This document shows positions 1-7,078 of a stretch of 10,269 nucleotides of DNA, piece by piece. Below the pieces are notes generated by a model. The model saw only the letters and a list, made by a program, of their open reading frames with translations, was not told the origin of the DNA and ran no database searches. The stretch comes from Candidatus Cloacimonadota bacterium. GTDB taxonomy: Bacteria; Cloacimonadota; Cloacimonadia; Cloacimonadales; Cloacimonadaceae. The stretch covers positions 1 to 10,269 of the forward strand of contig VGPI01000064.1 in NCBI GenBank assembly GCA_016875595.1, given 5' to 3'. Made by a program: the position numbers and the translations under genes. Each line of letters opens with the position of its first letter. Position 1 is the first letter of the stretch.

Positions 1-1038
1 CAAAATGTGAGCCTGAATACCCAGACCGTTGATGGCATCGAATATGTCAGTTTCCATAGCTTAAATCAGGTGTTCAAGTCCATCATCAAGGAAGACCGGG
101 AAGAGAACCGCGTCTACTTCAATATCTTGGGCGAACAGATCATTTTTCTGATCAATACATCCTTGTATACTTACAAGCAAACTAACTACAATATGATTTA
201 TCCCTTACGACGGATCGATGACGGATTTTATGTGCCGGCAGTTTTTGTGACCGAGCATCTTCCCGCCCGTTTCAATGCTGGCAAGCAAGTTAGCCTCGTC
301 GGCGGTAAGCTCCAATTCACCAATCCCCGTGATAGCAGTATCCGCACGATCGTCATCGATCCCGGCCATGGCGGAAAAGATCCAGGTGCGGTCGGACGCA
401 AGCTGAAAACACTGGAAAAGGACATTAACCTCGAAGTGGCTATTAAGATAAAAACACTACTGGAAAACGAACTTGGGCTGAAAATCATCCTTACGCGAAG
501 TGATGATAGGTTTATCTCTTTGTCCGAGCGGACCAAATATGCTAATGACAACAAGGCAGACCTCTTTGTCTCCATCCATACTAATGCATCACAGAACACT
601 ACCAGTCATGGCATAGAGACCTATTATCTGGCAACCGCCACAACCAGTGAAGCCAGAGCCGTCGAAGCATTGGAAAATCAGGTGGTGGAGTTGTATGAAG
701 GAGGGCGGGAAGCGGTCCAGCGATATGATGATCTGGCTTTCATCCTGTCCGACATACTCCAGTCCGAGTATCTCGAAGCAAGCAATACTCTTGCCACTCA
801 GATACAACAGAATCTGGTGTTTGGTACCAAAGCACTCGACCGAGGCGTTCACCAGGCAAATTTCTACGTCCTGAGAGGTGCTTTTATGCCAGCGGTATTG
901 ATCGAACTCGGCTTTTTATCCAATGCTAATGAAGAGAAGTTGCTCCTCAATGCTGAATATAAAGACCGTTTAGCCCGAACAATCTTTGAAGGCATTAAAC
1001 GCTTCAAATATCGGTATGACCGCATCCGTAATACTTGA
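1..1038 (+). CDS. N-acetylmuramoyl-L-alanine amidase (Amidase_3), 5' end missing
   Basis: This zinc hydrolase cuts the amide bond between MurNAc and L-alanine of peptidoglycan and would act in the cell envelope. The C-terminal two thirds is a full Amidase_3 domain. Its zinc ligands are His in DPGHGG (codon 367-369), Glu in LEKD (415-417) and His in SIHTNAS (577-579), and the catalytic Glu is in LIELGFLS (904-906). Between the second His and the catalytic Glu lies a roughly 50-residue, probably helical insert (about 655-810), as in the autoinhibited AmiA/B/C amidases. About 110 residues before the catalytic domain form a separate beta-rich region that I do not recognise with confidence. A GTG is present at position 7, but the frame is open to the left edge, no ribosome site is visible and no signal peptide is seen. 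I infer that the gene begins upstream. The stop is 16 bases before the kinase gene, so the two may be co-transcribed. Confidence 0.93.
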   Translation, partial: QNVSLNTQTVDGIEYVSFHSLNQVFKSIIKEDREENRVYFNILGEQIIFLINTSLYTYKQTNYNMIYPLRRIDDGFYVPAVFVTEHLPARFNAGKQVSLVGGKLQFTNPRDSSIRTIVIDPGHGGKDPGAVGRKLKTLEKDINLEVAIKIKTLLENELGLKIILTRSDDRFISLSERTKYANDNKADLFVSIHTNASQNTTSHGIETYYLATATTSEARAVEALENQVVELYEGGREAVQRYDDLAFILSDILQSEYLEASNTLATQIQQNLVFGTKALDRGVHQANFYVLRGAFMPAVLIELGFLSNANEEKLLLNAEYKDRLARTIFEGIKRFKYRYDRIRNT

Positions 1039-1054
1039 GGACAAACAATAATCA

Positions 1055-3277
1055 ATGAAGAAAAACACTACCCCCTCCCTTGATGATCAATCCAAACCTA
1101 CTAATCAAGCCCACGTTGGGATGCGTAATCGCTCTGATACCTCTGTAATAAAACAGTGTCTATATGATTTCACCAAGAACCTGTTCCAAGATAATCACCT
1201 GGATGCAGCACTCAAGTGCATTCTCCTCATAACTAAGGCTCATTATATCCAGATTTTCCATCGGATACCGCCCCATACTGAAAAGGGTTCGCTGGTCAGT
1301 GTGATGGTTCAAAGCACCAAAGGTGAACTGAATCTTCTGGATCAGCAATTGACCGGAGGGACACAAGCCATTCTTCTCCCCAAGCTTGATAGTGGAAAAC
1401 TCAGTTATCATGATCTGTTTAACAAAGCCCTGACAGACAGATACTGTAATTACTCAATACCTCTGATTATTGATAATCAGCGCTTTGGAATCGTCAATCT
1501 CCTGTTTCCCCGGTCAAAAAAGCCCCAGATCCGTTCCCTGAAACTGTTGTTATCGACCCTGATCGGTGTTCTCGCCCAGTACCTTGCCCAAATGAAACAG
1601 CAGATCGAGCGGGAAAAGCAGGACAGGATCCTCAAACTTGCTGCTTGGGTCTCTCAAACTCTTCTCTCGGAAGATGATTATGAGAAAGCGATAACCACCA
1701 TCCTGGATAGGCTGAAGTCAACCTCTGAATATGCTTGTGTTACGATTCTGACCAGGCATGAGTCATCACATCAACATCCCGTCTATCACACCACCCACCT
1801 GCTTGCTGAAGAAAGTAGCCATTGTGATGTCACAGCGCTATGGAAACGGAATGTATCTCTCTGGGATCAGAAACTAAAGGATGGGACAGTTTTGGTCGTG
1901 GAGGCAAAGAACCCAAATGATTATCACGATCTTGATCCCGTTCCTGGATTTGTCCAGAGCGTAAATTTCCCGGTCTTTTTCGGTAAAAAGCTGTGGGGAG
2001 TACTCTCCCTGATCAGCAATACATACGGACATCACCTCAAATCACAACATATCCCTGCCCTGGCGCCGATCGCCGACAGCATCGGTAATGCCATCATCCG
2101 GAATAATACCCAGGTCAATCTGATCCAAGCCAAGGAAGCAGCCGAAAAAGCAAATCGATCCAAAAGCGCATTCCTCGCCAATATGAGCCATGAGATCAGG
2201 ACGCCTATGAATGCGATCATGGGATTTGCCCAGATGCTCAAACATACCAGTCAGACCGAGGAACAGCGGGATTATACATCGGTCATCCTCGATAGCGGGC
2301 ACAAGCTGCTCTCCATCATCAATGACGTCCTGAATCTGGCAAACCTGGAGATCGGTAAAACCAAGACGAGCACCAATCAATGTTCTCTATCCCAAGTCTT
2401 GGATAAGCTGTGGTTACAATTCAAACCGATCATCATCGCCAAGGGTATCACACCGATCATAAACATCAGAACCGACATACCGACGGTTTATACTGACAGC
2501 GATAAAATCGAACGGATATTGAACAGCTTGCTGTCCAACGCTGTTAAATTCACCGATGCCGGTTTTATCGAGCTGCGACTCAACTATCACAACCTTAGAA
2601 AGGGGGTGATTGAAGTAGTAATTGATGTGATCGATTCGGGGATCGGGATCAACCCCGACAAGATAGAGGCGATATTTGATATCTTTGAACAGGCGGATAA
2701 TACCATAACCCGTCGTTATAGCGGAATGGGACTGGGATTGGGTTTGACCGCCAGAATTGTAAAGACCCTGGGCGGAGAGATCACGGTAAATAGCGAAGTG
2801 GCTATAGGTTCAGCCTTTCACCTCCGGTTCACCTTTGCGACCGTAAAAACCATGAGTGATGCTGAACTGACCGCTACAGCCCGGAAGAGCAGGTCTGATA
2901 TCAAGATCCTTCTGGCTGAGGACAACAGTATCAACCGGATGCTGATCGTCAAGTTGATAGAACCGTTGCAGTGGACGGTGCTGCAAGCCGTTAATGGCGC
3001 CGAAGTTCTTGAAATATTGAACCTTGATCCTAGTATCGATCTTGTCCTTATGGATGTTCATATGCCGGTTATCAGTGGATTGGAAGCCACATCCCGGATC
3101 AAAGCCGATAATAAATTGAAACATATCCCGATAATCGCCCTTACCGCATCAGTCCTGCAAAATGACATTGATCAATGTTATGCTGCTGGTGTAGATGATT
3201 TTATCGAAAAGCCGGTCAAGTCCGATCGCCTCCTGGAATCAGTACGCAAATGGGTCAGCAGCACTTCAAACAATTGA
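1055..3277 (+). CDS. Soluble hybrid sensor histidine kinase with C-terminal receiver
   Basis: This 740-residue protein should autophosphorylate on His and pass the phosphate to its own Asp. Residues about 30-175 and 190-350 look like two diverged GAF-type sensor regions, followed by a short coiled linker. HisKA carries the H-box SHEIRTPMN with phospho-His379. HATPase_c follows with the N box (Asn495), G1 DSGIG (527-531) and a glycine-rich G2 box (557-563). A response-regulator receiver fills about 615-737, with acidic Glu622/Asp623, phospho-acceptor Asp667, Thr697 and Lys719. All catalytic positions are intact. I see no signal peptide or membrane segment, so sensing should be cytosolic. There is no output domain or HPt domain, so a separate phosphotransfer partner is expected. 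The ATG at 1055 is preceded by GAGGA that overlaps the amidase stop, at a rather long spacing of 13 bases. The ligand and target cannot be read from the sequence. The domain architecture call is firm; the GAF assignments are less so. Confidence 0.93.
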   Translation: MKKNTTPSLDDQSKPTNQAHVGMRNRSDTSVIKQCLYDFTKNLFQDNHLDAALKCILLITKAHYIQIFHRIPPHTEKGSLVSVMVQSTKGELNLLDQQLTGGTQAILLPKLDSGKLSYHDLFNKALTDRYCNYSIPLIIDNQRFGIVNLLFPRSKKPQIRSLKLLLSTLIGVLAQYLAQMKQQIEREKQDRILKLAAWVSQTLLSEDDYEKAITTILDRLKSTSEYACVTILTRHESSHQHPVYHTTHLLAEESSHCDVTALWKRNVSLWDQKLKDGTVLVVEAKNPNDYHDLDPVPGFVQSVNFPVFFGKKLWGVLSLISNTYGHHLKSQHIPALAPIADSIGNAIIRNNTQVNLIQAKEAAEKANRSKSAFLANMSHEIRTPMNAIMGFAQMLKHTSQTEEQRDYTSVILDSGHKLLSIINDVLNLANLEIGKTKTSTNQCSLSQVLDKLWLQFKPIIIAKGITPIINIRTDIPTVYTDSDKIERILNSLLSNAVKFTDAGFIELRLNYHNLRKGVIEVVIDVIDSGIGINPDKIEAIFDIFEQADNTITRRYSGMGLGLGLTARIVKTLGGEITVNSEVAIGSAFHLRFTFATVKTMSDAELTATARKSRSDIKILLAEDNSINRMLIVKLIEPLQWTVLQAVNGAEVLEILNLDPSIDLVLMDVHMPVISGLEATSRIKADNKLKHIPIIALTASVLQNDIDQCYAAGVDDFIEKPVKSDRLLESVRKWVSSTSNN

Positions 3278-3357
3278 CCATAATCCGACTTGGTAAATAC
3301 ATCGCTTTTTCTCTTACTGCTCTCATGATTCATTACCCCATGTTTCTGACAGGTTGG

Positions 3358-3416
3358 CTTCGAGATCCTCTCGAGTACTCGAGGGAATCTCGAGGGAATC
3401 TCGAGGCAATCTCGAC
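3358..3416. repeat. 38-base palindrome plus CTCGAG units at 11-base period
   Basis: The arms 3358-3376 and 3377-3395 are complementary at 16 of 19 positions, with two further G-T pairs and one mismatch (3367/3386). The core CTCGAGTACTCGAG (3370-3383) is a perfect 14-base palindrome. In addition, CGAG recurs at 3361, 3372, 3380, 3391 and 3402, with CGAC at 3413. The steps are 11, 8, 11, 11 and 11 bases, the short step being the palindrome centre. The three rightmost full units read CTCGAGGGAAT, CTCGAGGGAAT and CTCGAGGCAAT. As RNA the palindrome would form a long hairpin about 80 bases after the kinase stop, so it could act as a 3'-end or terminator structure, although no U tract follows. As DNA, the near-helical spacing would suit a cooperatively bound protein. 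It could also be a small dispersed repeat of this genome. Confidence 0.85.
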
Positions 3417-3476
3417 ATAAAGGATGGAGGATTGATCCGGAAGTGATTACCTGGGATCGTTCTTTGGTCGTGTTGG

Positions 3477-3502
3477 ACTACCTGAGATCACCTGGTAGTG
3501 AT
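3477..3502. repeat. Overlapping short inverted repeats upstream of tyrS
   Basis: ACTACC (3477-3482) pairs with GGTAGT (3494-3499) across 11 bases, and ATCAC (3487-3491) pairs with GTGAT (3498-3502) across 6 bases. The two pairings share bases and so are mutually exclusive. They lie just before a TTGACA at 3510-3515. They could be an operator or alternative RNA stems, but stems of this size can arise by chance. Confidence 0.35.
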
Positions 3503-3611
3503 AATCTACTTGACAAATGATGCCTGCTCAAAGCTTGGTGAACGGTACGTAAGTAGATGAAACTAATGGTGTTTTGGTGATAGACGTCAAATCACAGAGG
3601 ATAGATAAAAA

Positions 3612-4817
3612 ATGCCCTTCGAAAAAGAACTGGCGATCATCAACAAAGGTGTGGATGAGATCATCCCCCTGCCTGAAATGATCAAAAAACTGGAAAAAGC
3701 GGAGAAAACCGGCAGCCCCCTGCGTATAAAATATGGGATCGATCCCACCGGTTACGATGTTCATATCGGTCATCTGGTACCAATCAGGAAGATGAGAGAA
3801 TTTCAGGATCTGGGTCACACCGGCGTGATCATCATTGGGGACTATACTGCCCAGATCGGCGACCCCACCGGACGTGACGAATCCAGACCTCCCTTGACCG
3901 CTGAGGAGGTGAAAGCAAATAGCGAAAAATATATGGAACAACTGGTTACAGTGCTTGACCCCACCAAAACCGAAGTCCGTCTGCAAAGCGAGTGGTTTGG
4001 TAAAATGCACCTGACCGATGTCCTCAAACTGCTGGGCAAGTTCACTCTGGCACAATTCATGGCACATGACACATTCCGTAATCGCTGGGAACAAGGCTTG
4101 CCGCTGGGAATGCATGAGATCATGTATCCAATCCTGCAGGCATATGATTCGGTAGCGATCCAAGCCGATGTGGAACTCGGCGCGACCGAACAAAAATTCA
4201 ATATCCTCTGCGGTAGAGATATGCAGCGCTATTTCGGGATGGAGCAACAAGTGGCGATCCTCTCCCCCATCCTGATCGGTACCAACGGCAGCCAGAAGAT
4301 GAGCAAGTCGTTCAACAACTATATTGCCGTGCTTGATCCGCCCAACGAGAAATTTGGCAAGGTGATGTCCATACCGGATGCCATTATAATCAACTACTTC
4401 AATTATGCCACCACCCTCGATCCGGCAGAGATTACCCGGATCAAACAAGAACTGGACACTGGAACCAACCCGATGCTGATCAAAAAGCGTCTGGCAAGGG
4501 AGATCGTGGGTCTCTATCATGGTCGGGAAACAGCACTGGCTGCCCAGACAGCATTTGAGAAAGTGTTTTCCAAAAAGGAAATGCCGGATGAAGTGTCGGA
4601 ATGGCACACCGATCGATCTGATTACCCGATCATCGAACTTCTGACCGATAGCGCTCTCTGCGAGTCAAAGTCCGAAGCCAAACGGATGATCGTCCAGAAA
4701 GCCGTGTCCATTGACAATGAACGCATTGAAACCATTGACGTCAGCATAATCATCAAGGATGGTATGCTGTTACGGGTAGGTAAGCGGAAATTTCTCCGGT
4801 TGAGGACACAAAGATAG
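3612..4817 (+). CDS. tyrS: Tyrosyl-tRNA synthetase
   Basis: This class I aminoacyl-tRNA synthetase joins tyrosine to tRNA-Tyr in the cytoplasm using ATP. The 401-residue protein has the Rossmann catalytic domain with HIGH at 51-54 and KMSKS at 229-233. A conserved block, IIIGDYTAQIGDPTGR, lies at about 73-88, and the tyrosine-pocket region QAYDSVAIQADVELG at 176-190. The C-terminal S4 RNA-binding domain spans about 338-398. The unmodified KMSKS and the length place it in the TyrRS branch typified by Bacillus TyrZ rather than the E. coli branch, whose loop reads KFGKT. The ATG at 3612 is preceded by AGAGGA at 3596-3601, a spacing of 10 bases, and no better start is in frame. The stop TAG shares its G with the GTG start of the next gene, so the M50 protease is probably translationally coupled to it. 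The long frame on the opposite strand of this gene is a shadow. Confidence 0.97.
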   Translation: MPFEKELAIINKGVDEIIPLPEMIKKLEKAEKTGSPLRIKYGIDPTGYDVHIGHLVPIRKMREFQDLGHTGVIIIGDYTAQIGDPTGRDESRPPLTAEEVKANSEKYMEQLVTVLDPTKTEVRLQSEWFGKMHLTDVLKLLGKFTLAQFMAHDTFRNRWEQGLPLGMHEIMYPILQAYDSVAIQADVELGATEQKFNILCGRDMQRYFGMEQQVAILSPILIGTNGSQKMSKSFNNYIAVLDPPNEKFGKVMSIPDAIIINYFNYATTLDPAEITRIKQELDTGTNPMLIKKRLAREIVGLYHGRETALAAQTAFEKVFSKKEMPDEVSEWHTDRSDYPIIELLTDSALCESKSEAKRMIVQKAVSIDNERIETIDVSIIIKDGMLLRVGKRKFLRLRTQR

Positions 4818-5458
4818 TGCCGGGCGAATTCATTAAACCTATCCTGACCGCCATCATCGTCGGCGTGGTGTTCTATTCCATCATCCTGCATGAAGTGAGT
4901 CATGCCCTGGTCTCGCACTGGCTGGGTGACGACACCGCCAAGCGATATGGACGTTTGAGCTTGAACCCTTTGGTGCACATCGACTGGTTTGGGACTGTGA
5001 TCCTGCCTCTTCTCCTCTATCTTACCGCTGGTTTCATCTATGGCTATGCCCGGCCGGTTCCGCTCAATCCGTACAACTTTTCCAACTATAAGCGGGATGT
5101 AGGTTTATCGGCGCTGGCGGGACCTGTCTGCAACATCCTGATCGCATTTGGTTTTGCTGCGATTTATCATGTTTTTTCGCCCAATATAGTGATCCAATAC
5201 ATCTGCACTTACGTCGTGTTTCTGAATCTACTGCTTGCCTTTTTCAATTTTCTGCCCTTTCCTCCCCTTGATGGATCAAAGGTTTTGGGCATCTTCCTAC
5301 CGGACGATCTGTATTACAAATGGACGATGCAAGAAAGGAACGGCATGATTATCCTATTTGGAGTGATTATTGTTTCCAATCTGATGGGCTGGAATCTGAT
5401 CGGTAGAGTTATCCTTCCGCCCGTGCAATACTGTATGGGCATGTTGGGTTTGTTTTAA
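4817..5458 (+). CDS. Small M50-family (site-2-protease-like) membrane metalloprotease
   Basis: This 213-residue polytopic membrane protein belongs to the minimal rhomboid-sized branch of the M50 zinc metalloproteases, which cut substrates within or next to the membrane. The first hydrophobic segment (about 8-30) carries the zinc motif HEVSH at 25-29. The conserved block GRLSLNPLVHIDWFGT follows at 45-60, then a second hydrophobic segment (60-76), GPVCN at 102-106 leading a third, another at about 124-146, and the third zinc ligand Asp152 in LPFPPLDG. A last hydrophobic stretch lies near 175-195. No PDZ or CBS domain is present. Translation starts at a GTG (4817) that overlaps the tyrS stop by one base (TAGTG), with GAGG at 4802-4805 as a possible ribosome site. 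The substrate is unknown, and the neighbours tyrS and glnA give no clear hint. The family call is firm; the physiological role is not predictable. Confidence 0.92.
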   Translation: MPGEFIKPILTAIIVGVVFYSIILHEVSHALVSHWLGDDTAKRYGRLSLNPLVHIDWFGTVILPLLLYLTAGFIYGYARPVPLNPYNFSNYKRDVGLSALAGPVCNILIAFGFAAIYHVFSPNIVIQYICTYVVFLNLLLAFFNFLPFPPLDGSKVLGIFLPDDLYYKWTMQERNGMIILFGVIIVSNLMGWNLIGRVILPPVQYCMGMLGLF

Positions 5459-5492
5459 TACCAAATAAAATAAGTAATATACGGAGATAATA

Positions 5493-6914
5493 ATGGAATA
5501 CGCACGCATTCAGGAGATTATTGAGGAACACGAAATCGAAGCGATTGATCTCAAGTATTGTGGATTGAATGGCAAATGGTATCATATCACTTTACCGCAC
5601 GGCAGGTTGGACTCGGTGCTCAAATATGGCGTCCCCATCGATGGCTCCAGCATCCCTGAGATGAGTTCGGTGGAGTCGGGAGACATGGTATTGATGCCGG
5701 ATCTGTCCACCGCCACGGTTGATCCCTTTTACGACGTTCCTACGCTCAGAATGATCTGTTCCATCTGCGACCCCGCCACCCGCAATGGTGTCAAGAAAGA
5801 TCCCCGCAGCGTGGCGAAAAGAGCTCAGGATTACTTGCTCACCACCGGAATTGCGGATAGTTCCGTCTGGATACCGGAACTGGAGTTTTATCTGTTTGAT
5901 TCGGTTGAATATGAATCGGGCGATTTCTCAGCCGGATATACCATTACTTCCTCGGAAAACAAGGAATGTCTGCCTGAAGATCTGGATGATGGTGATGCTG
6001 TTTCGCAACAGGATATCAAGGGCTACCATATGGATACGCCCTTCGACCGCTTCTTTGAGATCCGGCAGGAAATGGTCAGCGTTATGGAAGAGATGGGGAT
6101 CGATATCCGCTATCATCATCATGAGGTGGGACTTTCCTCCCAGCAGGAGATCGAAACGGAGCTTATGTCCTTTCCCAAGATTTGTGATGACACAATGACC
6201 ATGAAGGATATAATCCGCCGCACCGCATTGCAGAATGGCATCACTGCCACTTTTATGCCCAAACCCATCTACAATCTCGCCGGTAATGGGATGCACTTTC
6301 ATATCATGCTCCTCAAGAATGGTGTAAACATCTTTTACAAGAAGGGTGGTTACTCCGATCTGTCGGATGAAGCAATCTGGTTTATAGGTGGCATCCTCAA
6401 GCACGGGAAGGCAATTGTGGCGTTCACCAATCCCAGCACCAATTCCTACAAGCGTTTGTTACCCGGTTTTGAAGCACCGGTAAAACTATTTTACGGCTTG
6501 GCTAACCGCAGTGCCGCCATCCGCATTCCGAAGTATGCCACCGATCCTGAAACTAAACGCTTCGAATTCAGGACCGGCGATGCTACCTGTAATCCGTATC
6601 TGGCTATGAGTGCACTGCTGATGGCTGGTCTCGACGGCATCAAACACCAGATCGATCCCTCTGAGTATAACCTGGGACCCTTTGACGACAACATCTTTGA
6701 TTGGACTGATGAACAACGAAGTAAACTCCTTTCCATTCCGACCGATCTCAAGGATGCTATGCAGTGCCTGGCTGAAGACCACGAATTCCTGCTGGCTGGC
6801 AATGTGTTCAATGAAGAATTGATCCAGTCCCACATCCGAATGAAACTCAGAGAATACCATGCAGTCCAGAATCGTCCTCATCCTTACGAGATGATCACTT
6901 ATTACAACCTGTAG
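5493..6914 (+). CDS. glnA: Type I glutamine synthetase, beta-like, with Phe at the adenylylation site
   Basis: The enzyme makes glutamine from glutamate, ammonia and ATP, and in this family is a cytoplasmic dodecamer. The 473 residues align along their whole length with E. coli GlnA. Key positions visible are the DGSSIP loop with Asp50 and Ser53, Glu129 and Glu131 in PELEF, His210/Glu211 in HHHE, GNGMHFH with His268, Arg321, flap Glu327 in PGFEAP, Arg339, Arg344, and Glu358/Arg360 in RFEFR. An insert near 141-176 and the C-terminal EFLLAGNVF and RPHPYE blocks are like the GSI-beta group. At the place of the E. coli adenylylated Tyr (NLYDL) it reads NIFDW, with Phe402, so GlnE-type adenylylation seems impossible at this site. 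Where E. coli reads DNGSGMH, this protein reads LAGNGMH. The ATG at 5493 is preceded by GGAG (5483-5486). Only 34 bases separate it from the M50 gene, and a hairpin follows the stop. Confidence 0.96.
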   Translation: MEYARIQEIIEEHEIEAIDLKYCGLNGKWYHITLPHGRLDSVLKYGVPIDGSSIPEMSSVESGDMVLMPDLSTATVDPFYDVPTLRMICSICDPATRNGVKKDPRSVAKRAQDYLLTTGIADSSVWIPELEFYLFDSVEYESGDFSAGYTITSSENKECLPEDLDDGDAVSQQDIKGYHMDTPFDRFFEIRQEMVSVMEEMGIDIRYHHHEVGLSSQQEIETELMSFPKICDDTMTMKDIIRRTALQNGITATFMPKPIYNLAGNGMHFHIMLLKNGVNIFYKKGGYSDLSDEAIWFIGGILKHGKAIVAFTNPSTNSYKRLLPGFEAPVKLFYGLANRSAAIRIPKYATDPETKRFEFRTGDATCNPYLAMSALLMAGLDGIKHQIDPSEYNLGPFDDNIFDWTDEQRSKLLSIPTDLKDAMQCLAEDHEFLLAGNVFNEELIQSHIRMKLREYHAVQNRPHPYEMITYYNL

Positions 6915-6921
6915 CCGAAAA

Positions 6922-6945
6922 GGTCTTATCACTATTGATAAGACC
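6922..6945 (+). terminator. Hairpin after glnA, probable terminator
   Basis: GGTCTTATCA (6922-6931) and TGATAAGACC (6936-6945) form a perfect 10-bp stem with a 4-base CTAT loop, 7 bases after the glnA stop. The usual U tract is absent on the + strand (AACAACC follows). AAAA precedes the stem, so the typical T run occurs only when it is read on the - strand. It may terminate or protect the glnA mRNA 3' end; efficiency is uncertain. Confidence 0.6.
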
Positions 6946-6947
6946 AA

Positions 6948-7018
6948 CAACCTGAGCTTGAGTAATGATCAGAGATGAATCTGATTCATAGGATCGGCTG
7001 GCTTGTCTATTCAGGTTG
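6948..7018. repeat. Nested inverted repeats between glnA and the C25 peptidase gene
   Basis: CAACCTGA (6948-6955) and TCAGGTTG (7011-7018) are perfect 8-base complements 55 bases apart. Inside them ATCAGA (6968-6973) and TCTGAT (6980-6985) form a small hairpin with a 6-base loop. If the peptidase mRNA starts upstream, this could fold as a two-part leader structure. No riboswitch class is recognised, and chance is a real alternative. Confidence 0.3.
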
Positions 7019-7078
7019 AATTGTTGCATTTAAGGAACGCTTATTGCTCTAATCACACAAAAAACCCATTAGATAAAT

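Larger units (their letters stand above)
3278..3611. other. Kinase-tyrS intergenic region rich in short repeats
   Basis: This 334-base gap has no convincing gene. It contains, in order: a plain stretch with a T-rich run near 3304; a large palindrome and 11-base repeat block (3358-3416); an 11-base motif TACCTGRGATC present twice (3448-3458 and 3479-3489, 31 bases apart); a small inverted-repeat cluster (3477-3502); and the tyrS leader. TTGACA at 3510-3515 matches a sigma70 -35 box, but no good -10 lies 16-18 bases downstream, so I do not call a promoter. A tyrS promoter is nevertheless expected somewhere here, because the gap separates two likely transcription units. AGAGGA at 3596-3601 is the probable tyrS ribosome site. 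No T-box motif is seen. Confidence 0.7.

Noticed and set aside
3358..3416. CRISPR array
   Set aside because: The units are 11 bases long with no spacers of 30-40 bases; this is a short tandem or palindromic repeat.
3325..3420. 31-codon + strand frame (ATG to TAA) that spans the CTCGAG repeat block
   Set aside because: No ribosome site precedes it, and its sequence is simply the translation of the repeat; coding is not needed to explain it.
3510..3538. Sigma70 promoter for tyrS based on TTGACA
   Set aside because: The -35 match is perfect, but the bases 16-18 further on do not resemble TATAAT, so it is not called as a promoter.
3421..3611. Possible T-box leader before tyrS
   Set aside because: No AGGGTGGNACCGCG-like antiterminator motif and no terminator hairpin with a U tract are present.
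3528..4607. 359-codon open frame on the - strand opposite tyrS
   Set aside because: It lies almost wholly antisense to a clear tyrosyl-tRNA synthetase with intact HIGH and KMSKS motifs; its translation is rich in His, Phe and Cys with no recognisable domain.
6486..6950. 154- and 114-codon frames on the - strand opposite glnA
   Set aside because: They are shadows of the glutamine synthetase gene, with no start context or domain support.
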